Positions 15,723 to 25,691 of a DNA stretch of 53,639 bases are shown here, piece after piece (positions within the stretch are counted from its first letter, which is position 1; each line of letters starts with the position of its first letter). The notes below the pieces were generated by a model that was not told where the DNA came from, did no database searches, and worked only from the letters and a program-made list of their open reading frames with translations. The position numbers and the translations under genes are program-made. Where the stretch lies: the NCBI GenBank assembly GCA_944320975.1, contig CALUJM010000016.1, positions 1 through 53,639 on the forward strand. The letters run 5' to 3'. The stretch comes from an uncultured Atopobiaceae bacterium. Lineage in GTDB: Bacteria > Actinomycetota > Coriobacteriia > Coriobacteriales > Atopobiaceae.

Positions 15723-16067
15723 CTAGTAGCGCACCTCGAAGTCCGTCTCGCCCTCCACCAGCGGGATGTCCTCGCGCTCGTCAACCGTGTAGCTTATGGG
15801 ATAGCGCCGGTACGCCTCGAGCATCTGCGAGAAGAACGCGCCCACGTGGGCCGCCTCGCCTTGGATCTCGGCGGTGACCGAGCCGTCGCGCTCGTTTCTC
15901 ACCCAGCCCGTGAGGCCGAGGTCGCGCGCGACGCCCATCGAGGTCCAACGAAAGCCCACGCCCTGGACCTGCCCGACGAAGCGCAGGTGAAGGCGGCGTG
16001 CGTCGGCGGGAAGCGGGGCGGAGGCGTCCCTGCTCGGTCTCGCGTCCGATCGCCTGAAGCCAAACAT
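15723..16067 (-). CDS. acyP: Acylphosphatase
   Basis: This 114-residue protein hydrolyses acyl phosphates. The family signature is clear: LHLRFVGQVQGVGFRWTSMGV (residues 26-46) with the catalytic arginine in VGFRW, followed by LGLTGWVRNERDGSVTAEIQG with the catalytic asparagine. A short basic extension of about 25 residues precedes the domain. The gene stands alone, facing away from the downstream hydrolase operon. Confidence 0.93.
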   Translation of the reverse strand: MFGFRRSDARPSRDASAPLPADARRLHLRFVGQVQGVGFRWTSMGVARDLGLTGWVRNERDGSVTAEIQGEAAHVGAFFSQMLEAYRRYPISYTVDEREDIPLVEGETDFEVRY

Positions 16068-16153
16068 GTCCGCTCACGCTCCTCTCGCGCGCCAAGCACT
16101 ATTGGCAATTGATGGTAACCGCACGAGGACCGCCTCGCGCGGGGGCGTACGCG

Positions 16154-16159
16154 TACAAT
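16154..16159 (+). promoter_or_regulatory. Probable -10 box (TACAAT) of the hydrolase operon
   Basis: TACAAT lies in the divergent gap between acyP and the lipoprotein hydrolase. No good -35 box is seen at the usual spacing, so this is tentative. Confidence 0.35.
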
Positions 16160-16236
16160 ACTAGCTGCGTTGGGTCACCCCGCGATGCGTTGGGCGGCGA
16201 ACGGACGTGACGTTCGCCTGCGCGCAAGGAGGAGCG

Positions 16237-18186
16237 ATGGGCTGCACAAGAAGAGAGTTTCTCGCACTGGCTTCCGCCGGCGCCGCCGCCGGGCTTGCCG
16301 GCTGCACCCCCTCGCGGCAGACGCCGCAGGAGCCGACCGAGGACCCGGTGTCCCCGGACCCCTCCGTCGACCTGTCGGAGTTCGAGTCCCTTGCGCTCGA
16401 CGCCTCGGCGTGGCGCTATGACGAGGACAACGACGTCTACTATCAGCTCGGCCTTCCCTACTGCCTCTCCCCGGCGACCGAGACCTACGAATCCCTTGCC
16501 GTCTTCGTGCCCGGGGCGTACTTCACCGCCGAGAAGAACGGGTCCACGTACACCTGCGCCGTGAACGAGAAGGCCGTCGTGGGCGCCTTCACCGCGGCCA
16601 CCGCCCCCGTCCTCATGCCCATCAACACCGGGACGCTCGCCGCGCAGGCGAGCCCTACCACCTACGCCTTCGACGGGCTGGCGCCCTACATGGACGCCGG
16701 ATGCATCTACGTTTACGCCGGCTTCCGCGGAAGGTCGGCGGGATATGACACCGCCTCCGGCTCCGACGAGCTCTTTCCGGGCGGCTCCCCCTGGCCGGTC
16801 GTCGATCTCAAGGCCGCCGTCAGGTACCTGCGCTACAACGCCGCGGTGCTCCCGTGCGACGCGAGCAGGGTCTTCGTCTTTGGCTTCGGCGCGGGCGGCG
16901 GCGTGAGCGCGGTGCTCGGCTCCTCCGGAGACGCCGCGCTCTTCGAGCCCTACCTCGACTCGATCGGCGCCGTCACGCACGACGCCCAGGGCGAGACGGT
17001 GTCGGACGCCATCGCGGGAAGCGCCTCGTGGTGCCCCGTCACCTCATTCGACGTCGCGGACGCCGCCTACGAGTGGTGCCAGGGACAGTACGCGAGCGAC
17101 GTCGCGCGCGCGGAGGGCACCTGGACGAGGCTGCTCTCCCAGGGCCTCGCAGGCGCCTACGGGGCGTGGGTCAACGAGATGGACCTGCGCGATGCGGACG
17201 ACGCCCAGCTCACGCTCGACGAGACCGAGACGGGCGCGTACTCGCTGGGGACATACGCGAGCGCCCTTCTCGATACCGTCGACGAGGCGGCCACCTACTT
17301 TGTCCAGAACACCGCGTTCCCCTACACCTACACCCCCCAGCGTCTCGAGGACCCCACCTTCCCCGGGGACCCCAACCTCGCGGCGACGCGCGAGGCCGAC
17401 GCCGTGACCTCCCAGGCGGTGCCGGGCGCGTCTGCCGACGGCACGGGCGAGGAGCAGGTGGACGGGGGAGCCGAAGCGCAGGACGGCGCGGACGCCGCCG
17501 ACCAGGATTCCGCACAGACCGCGCTCGCCGGCGTGGCTCAGGTCCAGTCGACCATCTACGACACGGCGCAGAGCTATTTCGCCTCGCTCAATGCGGACAA
17601 CTGGTGGATCAACTACAACCACCGCTCCATGAGCGTGACGGTCTCGAGCCTGCGCGACTTCGTCTTGCACCTTCGTCCGGCGACGCTCTCTGCGTCCCCG
17701 TACGACCAGCCGGACCGCAGCTCCAAGGTCAACCAGCTCTTTGGCATCGGCGAGGAGTCGACGCTGCACTTCGACGCCATCGCCGGCGAGCTGATCCAGG
17801 CCAACCTCGACGCCTACGCCTCCTGCGAGGACTGGCCCGCCGAGCTCGAGGTCGACTGGGAGGAGGACCTCGAGAAGGTCGACTCCCTGGAGACCGACAT
17901 GGCGACTCGCGTGTCCATGATGAACCCGCTCTACTGGCTGAGCGGCCACTACGAGGGGTACGGCCAGGCCTCGGTCGCTCCGCACTGGCGCATCAACGAG
18001 GGCCTGTTCGACACAGACGTGCCGCTGTGCTCGGCATCCAACATCGTCCTCGCGCTGAGAAAGTACGATGGCGTCGCCGACGTCGCGCACACCGCCGTCT
18101 GGGGCCAGGGGCACGTCCTCGCCGAGCGCTCCGGGTCCGCGACGGCCAACCTTATCGCCTGGGTCACGTCCTGCTGCACGGCCTAG
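16237..18186 (+). CDS. Tat-exported lipoprotein with tannase-like alpha/beta-hydrolase fold, nucleophile missing
   Basis: The 649-residue protein begins MGCTRREFLALASAGAAAGLAGC. That combines a twin-arginine motif with a lipobox, so it should be exported folded and anchored by C23. The body resembles bacterial tannase/feruloyl-esterase-type alpha/beta hydrolases: YVYAGFRGRSAGYD, PWPVVDLKAAVRYLRYN, then the elbow VFGFGAGGG. Active relatives have GxSAGG there. Here the serine position of the elbow is not serine (A219 sits in GFGAGG). The catalytic-histidine region WGQGH (H626) is present. A low-complexity acidic linker (about residues 385-435) splits the hydrolase. The ATG at 16237 has AAGGAGGAGC upstream. 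It leads an operon with the amino acid carrier and the cyclophilin. Confidence 0.75.
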   Translation: MGCTRREFLALASAGAAAGLAGCTPSRQTPQEPTEDPVSPDPSVDLSEFESLALDASAWRYDEDNDVYYQLGLPYCLSPATETYESLAVFVPGAYFTAEKNGSTYTCAVNEKAVVGAFTAATAPVLMPINTGTLAAQASPTTYAFDGLAPYMDAGCIYVYAGFRGRSAGYDTASGSDELFPGGSPWPVVDLKAAVRYLRYNAAVLPCDASRVFVFGFGAGGGVSAVLGSSGDAALFEPYLDSIGAVTHDAQGETVSDAIAGSASWCPVTSFDVADAAYEWCQGQYASDVARAEGTWTRLLSQGLAGAYGAWVNEMDLRDADDAQLTLDETETGAYSLGTYASALLDTVDEAATYFVQNTAFPYTYTPQRLEDPTFPGDPNLAATREADAVTSQAVPGASADGTGEEQVDGGAEAQDGADAADQDSAQTALAGVAQVQSTIYDTAQSYFASLNADNWWINYNHRSMSVTVSSLRDFVLHLRPATLSASPYDQPDRSSKVNQLFGIGEESTLHFDAIAGELIQANLDAYASCEDWPAELEVDWEEDLEKVDSLETDMATRVSMMNPLYWLSGHYEGYGQASVAPHWRINEGLFDTDVPLCSASNIVLALRKYDGVADVAHTAVWGQGHVLAERSGSATANLIAWVTSCCTA

Positions 18187-18199
18187 GGCGCGCCTGACG

Positions 18200-19585
18200 A
18201 TGTCGGCTCGAGTTTTCGCCCAAGGCGAGGGTGGGGCGCCGTCGCGCCCCCTCTCCCCTCAGCAGGCCCTCTCTGTGGGCATCACGCTCTTCTCGATGTT
18301 CTTCGGCGCGGGCAACCTCATCCTGCCCCCGCTCCTCGGCGTGCAGGCGGGCGGGGAGAGCGTTGCCGCCATCCTGGGCTTCTTTGTCGCCGGGGTGGGG
18401 CTTCCCGTCCTGGGCATCGTCGCCGTCGCGCTCGCGGGGACGCTGCGCGAGCTGGCGTCGCGCGTGCACCCGGCGTTCGCCCGGGTCTTCGTCGCCCTGG
18501 TCTACCTCGCCATCGGCCCGTGCCTCGCCATCCCCCGCACGGCCTCGACGGCCTTCGAGATGCTCGCACCGCTCCTTCCCGCCGGGTCCTCGGTGCCCGT
18601 CGCGCGCCTGGTCTTCTCGCTGGCGTTCTTCGTCCTGGCGTTTGTGCTCGCGCTGCGTCCCGGCAGGCTCACGCGCTTCCTCGGGCGCGTCACCGGTCCC
18701 GCGCTCATCGTGCTGATCGTCGCGGTGGTCGCCTCCTCTGTCTCCTCGCTCCTGGGTGCCCCCGCACTCCCTGCGACGGCACCGGTTGCGCCTTATGACG
18801 GCAATGCCGTCGTGCAGGGTTTCCTCACGGGATACCAGACCATGGACCTGCTCGCCTCGCTGACCTTCGGCATCGTGATCGCACAGAACGTGCGCGGCCT
18901 CGGCGTCACGGACGGCAGGGGCGTCATGCGCGAGGTGTGCCGGGCGGGCGCCGTCGCGGGTGTGCTCATGATGGCCGTCTACGGCGGTCTCTGCGCCGTG
19001 GGCTTCGAGCTGAGCGGGGAGCTCGCGGGCGTCACCAACGGCGCCGTCGTCATCACCGAGTCGGCGACCCTTCACTTTGGCGTCGCCGGGACGGTCGTGG
19101 TGGCGGCCATCTTCCTACTGGCGTGCCTCAATGTCTGCGTGGGGCTCATCAGCTGCTGCGGAACCTACTTCGCCGGGGAGCTCCCCGGCGTCTCGTACCG
19201 CGCCTGCGCCCTCGCGTTCGCGGCGTTCTCCTGCGTCGTCTCCAACCTTGGCCTCGACGCGATCTTGTCCTTCTCGGCCGCCCTGCTGGGCGCCCTGTAC
19301 CCGCCCGCCATCGTGCTCGTGGTCATGGGGATGCTTCGTCGTCGCTGCGACGCCGTGGCTCCCGTCTGGCCGTGGACGGTCGGCGTGACCGTGGTCGTGA
19401 GCTCGCTGGAGTCGGCCCGCGACGTCCTCGCCCCGGGCCTTTGGCTTCCCCTCGACGTTTTGCCCCTCGCCGACCTCGGCCTGGGGTGGGCGCTCCCCGC
19501 ACTTGTCGCCGCGGCGGCCTCCAGCGCCGTCACGCTGTCCCTTCGACGCCGACAGACCGTTCAATCAGAAAGGAACCTCCCGTGA
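18200..19585 (+). CDS. brnQ: Branched-chain amino acid:cation symporter (LIVCS family)
   Basis: The 461-residue membrane protein imports leucine, isoleucine and valine with Na+ or H+. Family hallmarks are the N-terminal ITLFSMFFGAGNLILPP, the AIGPCLAIPRTASTAFE motif, and YQTMDLLASLTFGIVI. About twelve membrane segments fill the length. It starts 13 bases after the hydrolase stop with only a weak AGGGCG ribosome-binding site, and overlaps the next gene by 4 bases, so translational coupling is likely. Confidence 0.92.
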   Translation: MSARVFAQGEGGAPSRPLSPQQALSVGITLFSMFFGAGNLILPPLLGVQAGGESVAAILGFFVAGVGLPVLGIVAVALAGTLRELASRVHPAFARVFVALVYLAIGPCLAIPRTASTAFEMLAPLLPAGSSVPVARLVFSLAFFVLAFVLALRPGRLTRFLGRVTGPALIVLIVAVVASSVSSLLGAPALPATAPVAPYDGNAVVQGFLTGYQTMDLLASLTFGIVIAQNVRGLGVTDGRGVMREVCRAGAVAGVLMMAVYGGLCAVGFELSGELAGVTNGAVVITESATLHFGVAGTVVVAAIFLLACLNVCVGLISCCGTYFAGELPGVSYRACALAFAAFSCVVSNLGLDAILSFSAALLGALYPPAIVLVVMGMLRRRCDAVAPVWPWTVGVTVVVSSLESARDVLAPGLWLPLDVLPLADLGLGWALPALVAAAASSAVTLSLRRRQTVQSERNLP

Positions 19586-20271
19586 TCGTCAGAAACAAGA
19601 AGCGCACCGCCCTTCTCGGCATCCTCTCCCTCGTGCTCGCCGCGTGCATCGTCACCCTTGCCGTCGGCTGCTCGTCCGATGCCGCGTCCCCGACGCAGGG
19701 AGACGATGTCGCCGCCGAGACGGGCTCCACGGCAGACATCACGTCCGTCGACGAGGACGACCCCTACGCCACGGGCGTCCACCACGTCTCCATCGAGGTG
19801 GAGGACTACGGGACGATCGAGCTCGCGCTCAACGCCAACGTCGCCCCCATCACGGTCTCCAACTTCTGCCACCTCGCTGAGGAGGGGTTCTACGACGGGC
19901 TCACGTTCCACCGCGTGGTCCCCGGCTTCATGATCCAGGGCGGCGACCCCGAGGGCAACGGCACCGGCGGCTCGGACCAGACCATCAAGGGCGAGTTCGA
20001 GGCAAACGGGGTGGAGAACAACATCCCGCACACGCGCGGCACCATCTCGATGGCGCGCTCGAGCGACTACGACTCCGCGAGCTCGCAGTTCTTCATCATG
20101 CAGGAGACGACCGACTCCCTTGACGGCCAGTATGCCGCCTTTGGCACCGTGACCTCGGGAATCGAGGTCGTCGACGCCATCTGCGAGGGAGTGACGATCG
20201 AGGACGAGGCCAGCGGCCTGGTGACGGCGGACACTCAGCCCGTCATCGCCAGCATCACCGTCGTCGACTAG
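19582..20271 (+). CDS. Lipoprotein peptidyl-prolyl isomerase (cyclophilin type)
   Basis: The 229-residue protein has a lipoprotein signal (hydrophobic stretch then LAVGC, cysteine about 27), an acidic linker, and a cyclophilin domain from about residue 65. Cyclophilin motifs FHRVVPGFMIQGGDPEGNG and SSQFFIM are intact, so it should catalyse proline isomerisation outside the membrane. GTG at 19582 has AAAGGA upstream and overlaps the symporter stop. Confidence 0.93.
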   Translation: MIVRNKKRTALLGILSLVLAACIVTLAVGCSSDAASPTQGDDVAAETGSTADITSVDEDDPYATGVHHVSIEVEDYGTIELALNANVAPITVSNFCHLAEEGFYDGLTFHRVVPGFMIQGGDPEGNGTGGSDQTIKGEFEANGVENNIPHTRGTISMARSSDYDSASSQFFIMQETTDSLDGQYAAFGTVTSGIEVVDAICEGVTIEDEASGLVTADTQPVIASITVVD

Positions 20272-20375
20272 CGCGGCGAGAAGGACGACGAGAAGCGATA
20301 AACGCAATAACCTACTGAAGAGTCGTTAAGGTTTCAATACCTCATCCGCAAACGGCAGAAAAAACTCCTTTTTCG

Positions 20376-20384
20376 TGCTATACT
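20376..20384 (+). promoter_or_regulatory. Extended -10 promoter of carD
   Basis: TGCTATACT forms an extended -10 box (TG, one base, TATACT), 24 bases before the carD start. No strong -35 box is present, which is common for extended -10 promoters. Confidence 0.6.
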
Positions 20385-20408
20385 GGACGAACGTGAAAGG
20401 AGTGGCCT

Positions 20409-20906
20409 ATGTATGCCATCGGGGAGTACCTCGTCCATCCCGGTCAGGGAGTCTGTCGCGTTGAGGAAGTGACGGAGGGTCCCCAGGCGGTCTATCGGCT
20501 GCTTCCCGTGGGCAAGCGCCATCCGGTTCACATCAGCTTCCCCATAGCCAACGAGGCGCGCCTGAGGCCGGTCCTCACGCGAGACGAGGCGGAGCGCATC
20601 ATCAACGAGTACCCGGACCTTCAGGTCGAGGAGTACACGGCCCGCAACAACTCGCTCGAGGAGGAGCACTACAAGACCGAGATGCGCCAGGGCTCGTGCC
20701 TTGACTCGGTGCGCATCGCAAAGACCTTCCGCATCCGCATAGCCGACCTCTCCGCGCGCAACAAGAAGCCGCCCGTGGCCTACGAGCGTATCCTCAAGGA
20801 GGCGCGCGAGCGCTCTGCCGCGGAGCTTGCCGTCGCGCTCGACATCACGCCGGAGGACGTGGCCCTGCTCTTCGAGCAGCGCATGGGCGAGGAGAGCCAG
20901 AACTAG
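20409..20906 (+). CDS. CarD-family transcriptional regulator
   Basis: The 165-residue protein matches CarD/CdnL. An N-terminal RNA-polymerase interaction domain begins YAIGEYLVHPGQGVCRVEEV, with VHPGxGV as hallmark, and a C-terminal helical DNA-binding domain follows (SARNKKPPVAYERILKEARE and LDITPEDVALLF). Such proteins stabilise the open promoter complex. GAAAGGAG lies just upstream of the ATG. The gene appears to stand alone with its own promoter. Confidence 0.9.
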   Translation: MYAIGEYLVHPGQGVCRVEEVTEGPQAVYRLLPVGKRHPVHISFPIANEARLRPVLTRDEAERIINEYPDLQVEEYTARNNSLEEEHYKTEMRQGSCLDSVRIAKTFRIRIADLSARNKKPPVAYERILKEARERSAAELAVALDITPEDVALLFEQRMGEESQN

Positions 20907-21028
20907 CCCGCCTCGCCGGCGCCCCCCGACGTTACGTCTCTTGGACGGTTGCGTGTGCGTGCTGTGAGGAGGGCGGCTCAGCCGGTAGAATGGGCATGAT
21001 CTGAACGCGTCATACCCAAGGAGGCACC

Positions 21029-21334
21029 ATGGCGGAAAACGACATGGCGAAGACCGACGCCGCATCCGAGAACCGTGCGATCATCACCGTCCTGGGAGGC
21101 GACCGCCCGGGCATCGTCGCAGCCGTCGCCGGGGCGCTCAGCGAGCGCGAGGTGAACATCCTCGACATCTCCCAGACGATTCTGCAGGGCGTCTTCACGA
21201 TGACGATGCTCGTGGACTTTGGCGCAGCGGATTTCTCCGAGCTCAAGGCGAAGCTCGACGAGCTCTCTTCCGCGCTTGACGTGCAGATCATGCTGCAGCG
21301 CGAAGAGGTCTTCCGGTACATGTACCGCCTCTAG
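21029..21334 (+). CDS. ACT-domain protein (UPF0237 type)
   Basis: This 101-residue protein is one ACT domain: AIITVLGGDRPGIVAAVAGALSEREVNILDISQTI, then FTMTMLVDF. It resembles UPF0237/GcvR-like proteins that sense amino acids. In many genomes this gene is followed by a UPF0210 gene; here citrate synthase follows instead. AAGGAGG precedes the ATG. Confidence 0.9.
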   Translation: MAENDMAKTDAASENRAIITVLGGDRPGIVAAVAGALSEREVNILDISQTILQGVFTMTMLVDFGAADFSELKAKLDELSSALDVQIMLQREEVFRYMYRL

Positions 21335-21361
21335 GGCACGGGCCCCAACAGAAGAAAGCGC

Positions 21362-21392
21362 GCTCGGGGCCGGACCAGATCCGGCCCCGAGC
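21362..21392 (+). terminator. Strong hairpin between the ACT gene and citrate synthase
   Basis: A 13-bp perfect stem (GCTCGGGGCCGGA with TCCGGCCCCGAGC) with a 5-nt loop lies 27 bases after the ACT stop and 31 before the citrate synthase start. There is no T-run, so it may be a weak terminator or a processing or attenuation hairpin. Confidence 0.6.
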
Positions 21393-21423
21393 TCAATACA
21401 CCTCGACACACGGGAGGTAGCCC

Positions 21424-22875
<1,452 letters not shown>

Positions 22876-22931
22876 GCTCGAGGTCCCTCGTTCTTCTCGC
22901 CTGGCGGCTTGTTGCGGCCCCGCGCGACCTC

Positions 22932-23253
22932 GGACCCAAATCCGGATTTGTGTTCTTGGTGGACCCAAATCCGGATTTGGGTCCTCGGCGAAGGCGCCGC
23001 CGGGGGCTGACGGTTCTTGTCGGTTAAGTACTTATCCTTGCGATTTACCTTGCGGCTCGAAGAGACCTCTGCGGCGGAGAAGTGCCCTCGGCCCCGGACC
23101 CAAATCCGGATTTGGGTCCGCAGTGGCGGGCACTTCTCGGCAGACGTGGCGTGTCCAGACCGAGAGGATAACTCCAGGGCAAAGCCCTTTAACGATAAGA
23201 ACGTTCGGGCCCAACTGCCGTCACGGCCCCGGACCCAAATCCGGATTTGGGTC
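22932..23253. repeat. Four copies of a 24-bp palindrome in nested hairpins
   Basis: The half-site GGACCCAAATCC with its exact complement occurs complete at 22961-22984 and 23096-23119. It is nearly complete at 23231-23253 and has a broken right arm at 22932-22950. Around the third copy a second stem, GAGAAGTGCCC (23077-23087) with GGGCACTTCTC (23128-23138), makes a nested cruciform. The 462-base gap between gltA and kup holds no convincing gene; short open frames here are made by the repeats. Confidence 0.9.
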
Positions 23254-23272
23254 GCGGGCGGACAAGGGCATG

Positions 23273-23309
23273 CAAAAAGGACGCGGGCCCTCCAGTGGGA
23301 GGGCCCGCG
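23273..23309 (-). terminator. Rho-independent terminator of kup
   Basis: Read on the minus strand, a 12-bp perfect GC-rich stem (23309-23298 with 23293-23282, loop of four) is followed by TCCTTTTT. It lies 28 bases beyond the kup stop. Confidence 0.9.
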
Positions 23310-23337
23310 CACGTAAACACCTGGATAGCGGAAAAGA

Positions 23338-25575
23338 CTACTCCGTGGCCTCTTCCTCTTCCTCCTCGTCATCGAGCAGGGGACGGAAGCTCGCGGTGTC
23401 GCCGCCCACGACGGCGGTCGCCTCCTCGACGGAGCGCTCGCGGTCCTCGCGCATGCGGATGGAGAAGATGTCCTCCTCTTCCTCCTCGCGCGCCCCCGCC
23501 TCGGAAGGGGAGGGCTTGGGGACGACGCGCTCGCTCTCGGGCAGCTCCACGCGGGAGAGCTTGTGCTGGCGCTTGGTGCGCGAGAAGAGCGGCACGTACT
23601 CGTAGATCAGGCTGGAGTTCTCGAGGCCGTACCAGCGGGCGGGCGAGCCGCAGAGGCTGCGGATGAAGTACTTGAGCTCCATGCAGCGGCGGTTGATGCC
23701 GGAGATCTCGGTCTCGGGGGAGAGGGTCTTGCGGATGAGGCAGAACTTGAAGTCTCCGACCTGGCTCGGCTCGAGGTAGATCGAGTACTTGTGCTCCTGC
23801 GGCGCGAGCTGGCCGCGCTCCACCAGGCTGGAGACGATCTGGTAGAGGTAGGTGTTGACGCGCTGGTTGACCTTGAAGCCCAGGCGCAGCTGCACCTTGA
23901 AGAGGAAGTCCGTGCCAAAGTCCTCGACGAGGTACTCGTGGGTGAAGGGCTCCTCGGTCACCTGGACGTTGAGGAAGTAGTACGCCTTGGCGCGCTTGGG
24001 CTGCTTGTCGAGGATCGAGTAGAGGATGTCGCGGTCGAGCTTGTCGAAGGACGAGTCGTTGGTCAGGAAGACCAGGTTGTCGGCGAGCAGCGGGTAGTCC
24101 TCGTCGTGGCTGAGGTCGAAGATCTGGTCGAGGTACTTCACCACGGGCAGGTACATCGTCTGCGTGCGCTCGACGGCGGTGCCGCGACGCCACACGTACA
24201 TGACCAGGAAGATCGCGGACGCGATGACCACGGTGACGTAGCCGCCGTGGAAGAACTTCGTGAGGCTCGAGAAGAAGAACATGAACTCGATGGCGCCGAA
24301 GAAGATCGCGAACGGGATGGCCAGCGCCGTCTGATGACGGATGCGCGAGAGGTACGTGAAGAGCAGCACCGTGGTCATGAGCATCGTCACGGTGATGGCC
24401 AGGCCGTAGGCTGCCTCCATGTGCGCCGAGGTCTGGAAGAACAACACCACGCAGATGCAGGCGACCCACATGACGTTGTTGATCATGGGGATGTAGATCT
24501 GGCCCTTGGTCTCGGACGGGTAGTTGATGCGCATGTGGGGCATGAGGTCCAGGCGCACCGCCTCGGAGACGATGGAGAAGGAGCCGGTGATGAGCGCCTG
24601 TGAGGCGATGATCGCGGCGAGGGTGGAGAGCAGGACGGCGAAGACGCGCACCTGCTCGGGCAGCATCTGGAAGAACGGGTTGAGGTCGGCGATGGCGCCG
24701 AGCTCGGCGGACCCGTTGTTGGCGAGGATCCACGCGCCCTGGCCCAGGTAGTTGAGGATGAGGCAGACCTTCACGAACGGCCAGGTGGCGTAGATGTTGG
24801 GCTTGCCGACGTGGCCCATGTCGGAGTAGAGGGCCTCGGCGCCGGTGGTGCAGAGGAACACGTTGCCCAGGACCATGACGCCGGCGGCGTTGAGGTTGCC
24901 GTTGAACAGGAACATGATGCCGCGCACGGGGTTGAGGGCGCGCAGCACGCCGAAGTTCTCGAAGATGTGCGGAAGGCCGGCCACGGCGAGGAAGAGGAAC
25001 CACAGCGTCATGATGGGGCCGAAGCCCTTGCCGATCTTCGAGGTGCCCGCCTTCTGGACGAAGAAGAGCACGCTGATGATGCACACCACGATCGCGATGA
25101 CGATCTGCTGGTTGTCCCCGATGATCCGGTAGAGGAAGTCCACCGTCCTCAGGCCCTCGATGGCCGTGGTGACGGTGACGGCCGGCGTGAGGATGCCGTC
25201 GGCGAGCAGGGCGGCGCCGCCGATCATGGCCGGGATGATGAGCCACCGGCCGCATCGCTTGACGAGGCTGTACAGCGCGAAGATGCCGCCCTCGTTGTGG
25301 TTGTCCGCCTTCATGGCCACGAGCACGTACTTGACCGTGGTGATGAGGGTGAGCGTCCAGATGATGAGCGAGAGGGCGCCCAGCACAACGTCCTGGGACA
25401 TGGTGGCGAGCCCGCCGTTGCCGGAGATGATCGCCTTCAGGGTGTACATGGGGCTCGTGCCGATGTCGCCGTACACGACGCCCAGCGTGACGAGGATCAT
25501 TGCCGCGGAGAGCGGGATGCCGGCGCTCTTGGCCTTGTTGCCGCCGCGCGCCAGCGTGGTTTCCTTCGCAGTCAT
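23338..25575 (-). CDS. kup: KUP-family potassium uptake transporter
   Basis: The 745-residue protein imports K+ with protons. It has the KUP signature LGVVYGDIGTSPMYTLKAI (residues 31-49) and about twelve membrane segments up to residue ~450, including GGIFALYSLVKR. A cytoplasmic domain of roughly 300 residues follows and ends in an acidic tail (DDEEEEEEATE). It is longer than the ~630-residue E. coli Kup because of this tail. GGAG sits five bases before the ATG. The gene is divergent from the S10 peptidase, with 116 bp between, and I see no riboswitch there. Confidence 0.94.
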   Translation of the reverse strand: MTAKETTLARGGNKAKSAGIPLSAAMILVTLGVVYGDIGTSPMYTLKAIISGNGGLATMSQDVVLGALSLIIWTLTLITTVKYVLVAMKADNHNEGGIFALYSLVKRCGRWLIIPAMIGGAALLADGILTPAVTVTTAIEGLRTVDFLYRIIGDNQQIVIAIVVCIISVLFFVQKAGTSKIGKGFGPIMTLWFLFLAVAGLPHIFENFGVLRALNPVRGIMFLFNGNLNAAGVMVLGNVFLCTTGAEALYSDMGHVGKPNIYATWPFVKVCLILNYLGQGAWILANNGSAELGAIADLNPFFQMLPEQVRVFAVLLSTLAAIIASQALITGSFSIVSEAVRLDLMPHMRINYPSETKGQIYIPMINNVMWVACICVVLFFQTSAHMEAAYGLAITVTMLMTTVLLFTYLSRIRHQTALAIPFAIFFGAIEFMFFFSSLTKFFHGGYVTVVIASAIFLVMYVWRRGTAVERTQTMYLPVVKYLDQIFDLSHDEDYPLLADNLVFLTNDSSFDKLDRDILYSILDKQPKRAKAYYFLNVQVTEEPFTHEYLVEDFGTDFLFKVQLRLGFKVNQRVNTYLYQIVSSLVERGQLAPQEHKYSIYLEPSQVGDFKFCLIRKTLSPETEISGINRRCMELKYFIRSLCGSPARWYGLENSSLIYEYVPLFSRTKRQHKLSRVELPESERVVPKPSPSEAGAREEEEEDIFSIRMREDRERSVEEATAVVGGDTASFRPLLDDEEEEEEATE

Positions 25576-25691
25576 GACGCTCCAAACTCGATTACCAACA
25601 ATGAGGGCCGTATGGCCTGACAGCCTAGCGTATCACTTTGTCGCATGGGTAGAATGTGCTGCGAGTAAGGTATCCGGCCGAAAGGAGAGAG

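Noticed and set aside
22932..23253. CRISPR-like array
   Set aside because: Only four repeats, spacers of very unequal length (about 10 to 111 bases) that are not protospacer-like, perfect palindromic repeats and no cas genes.
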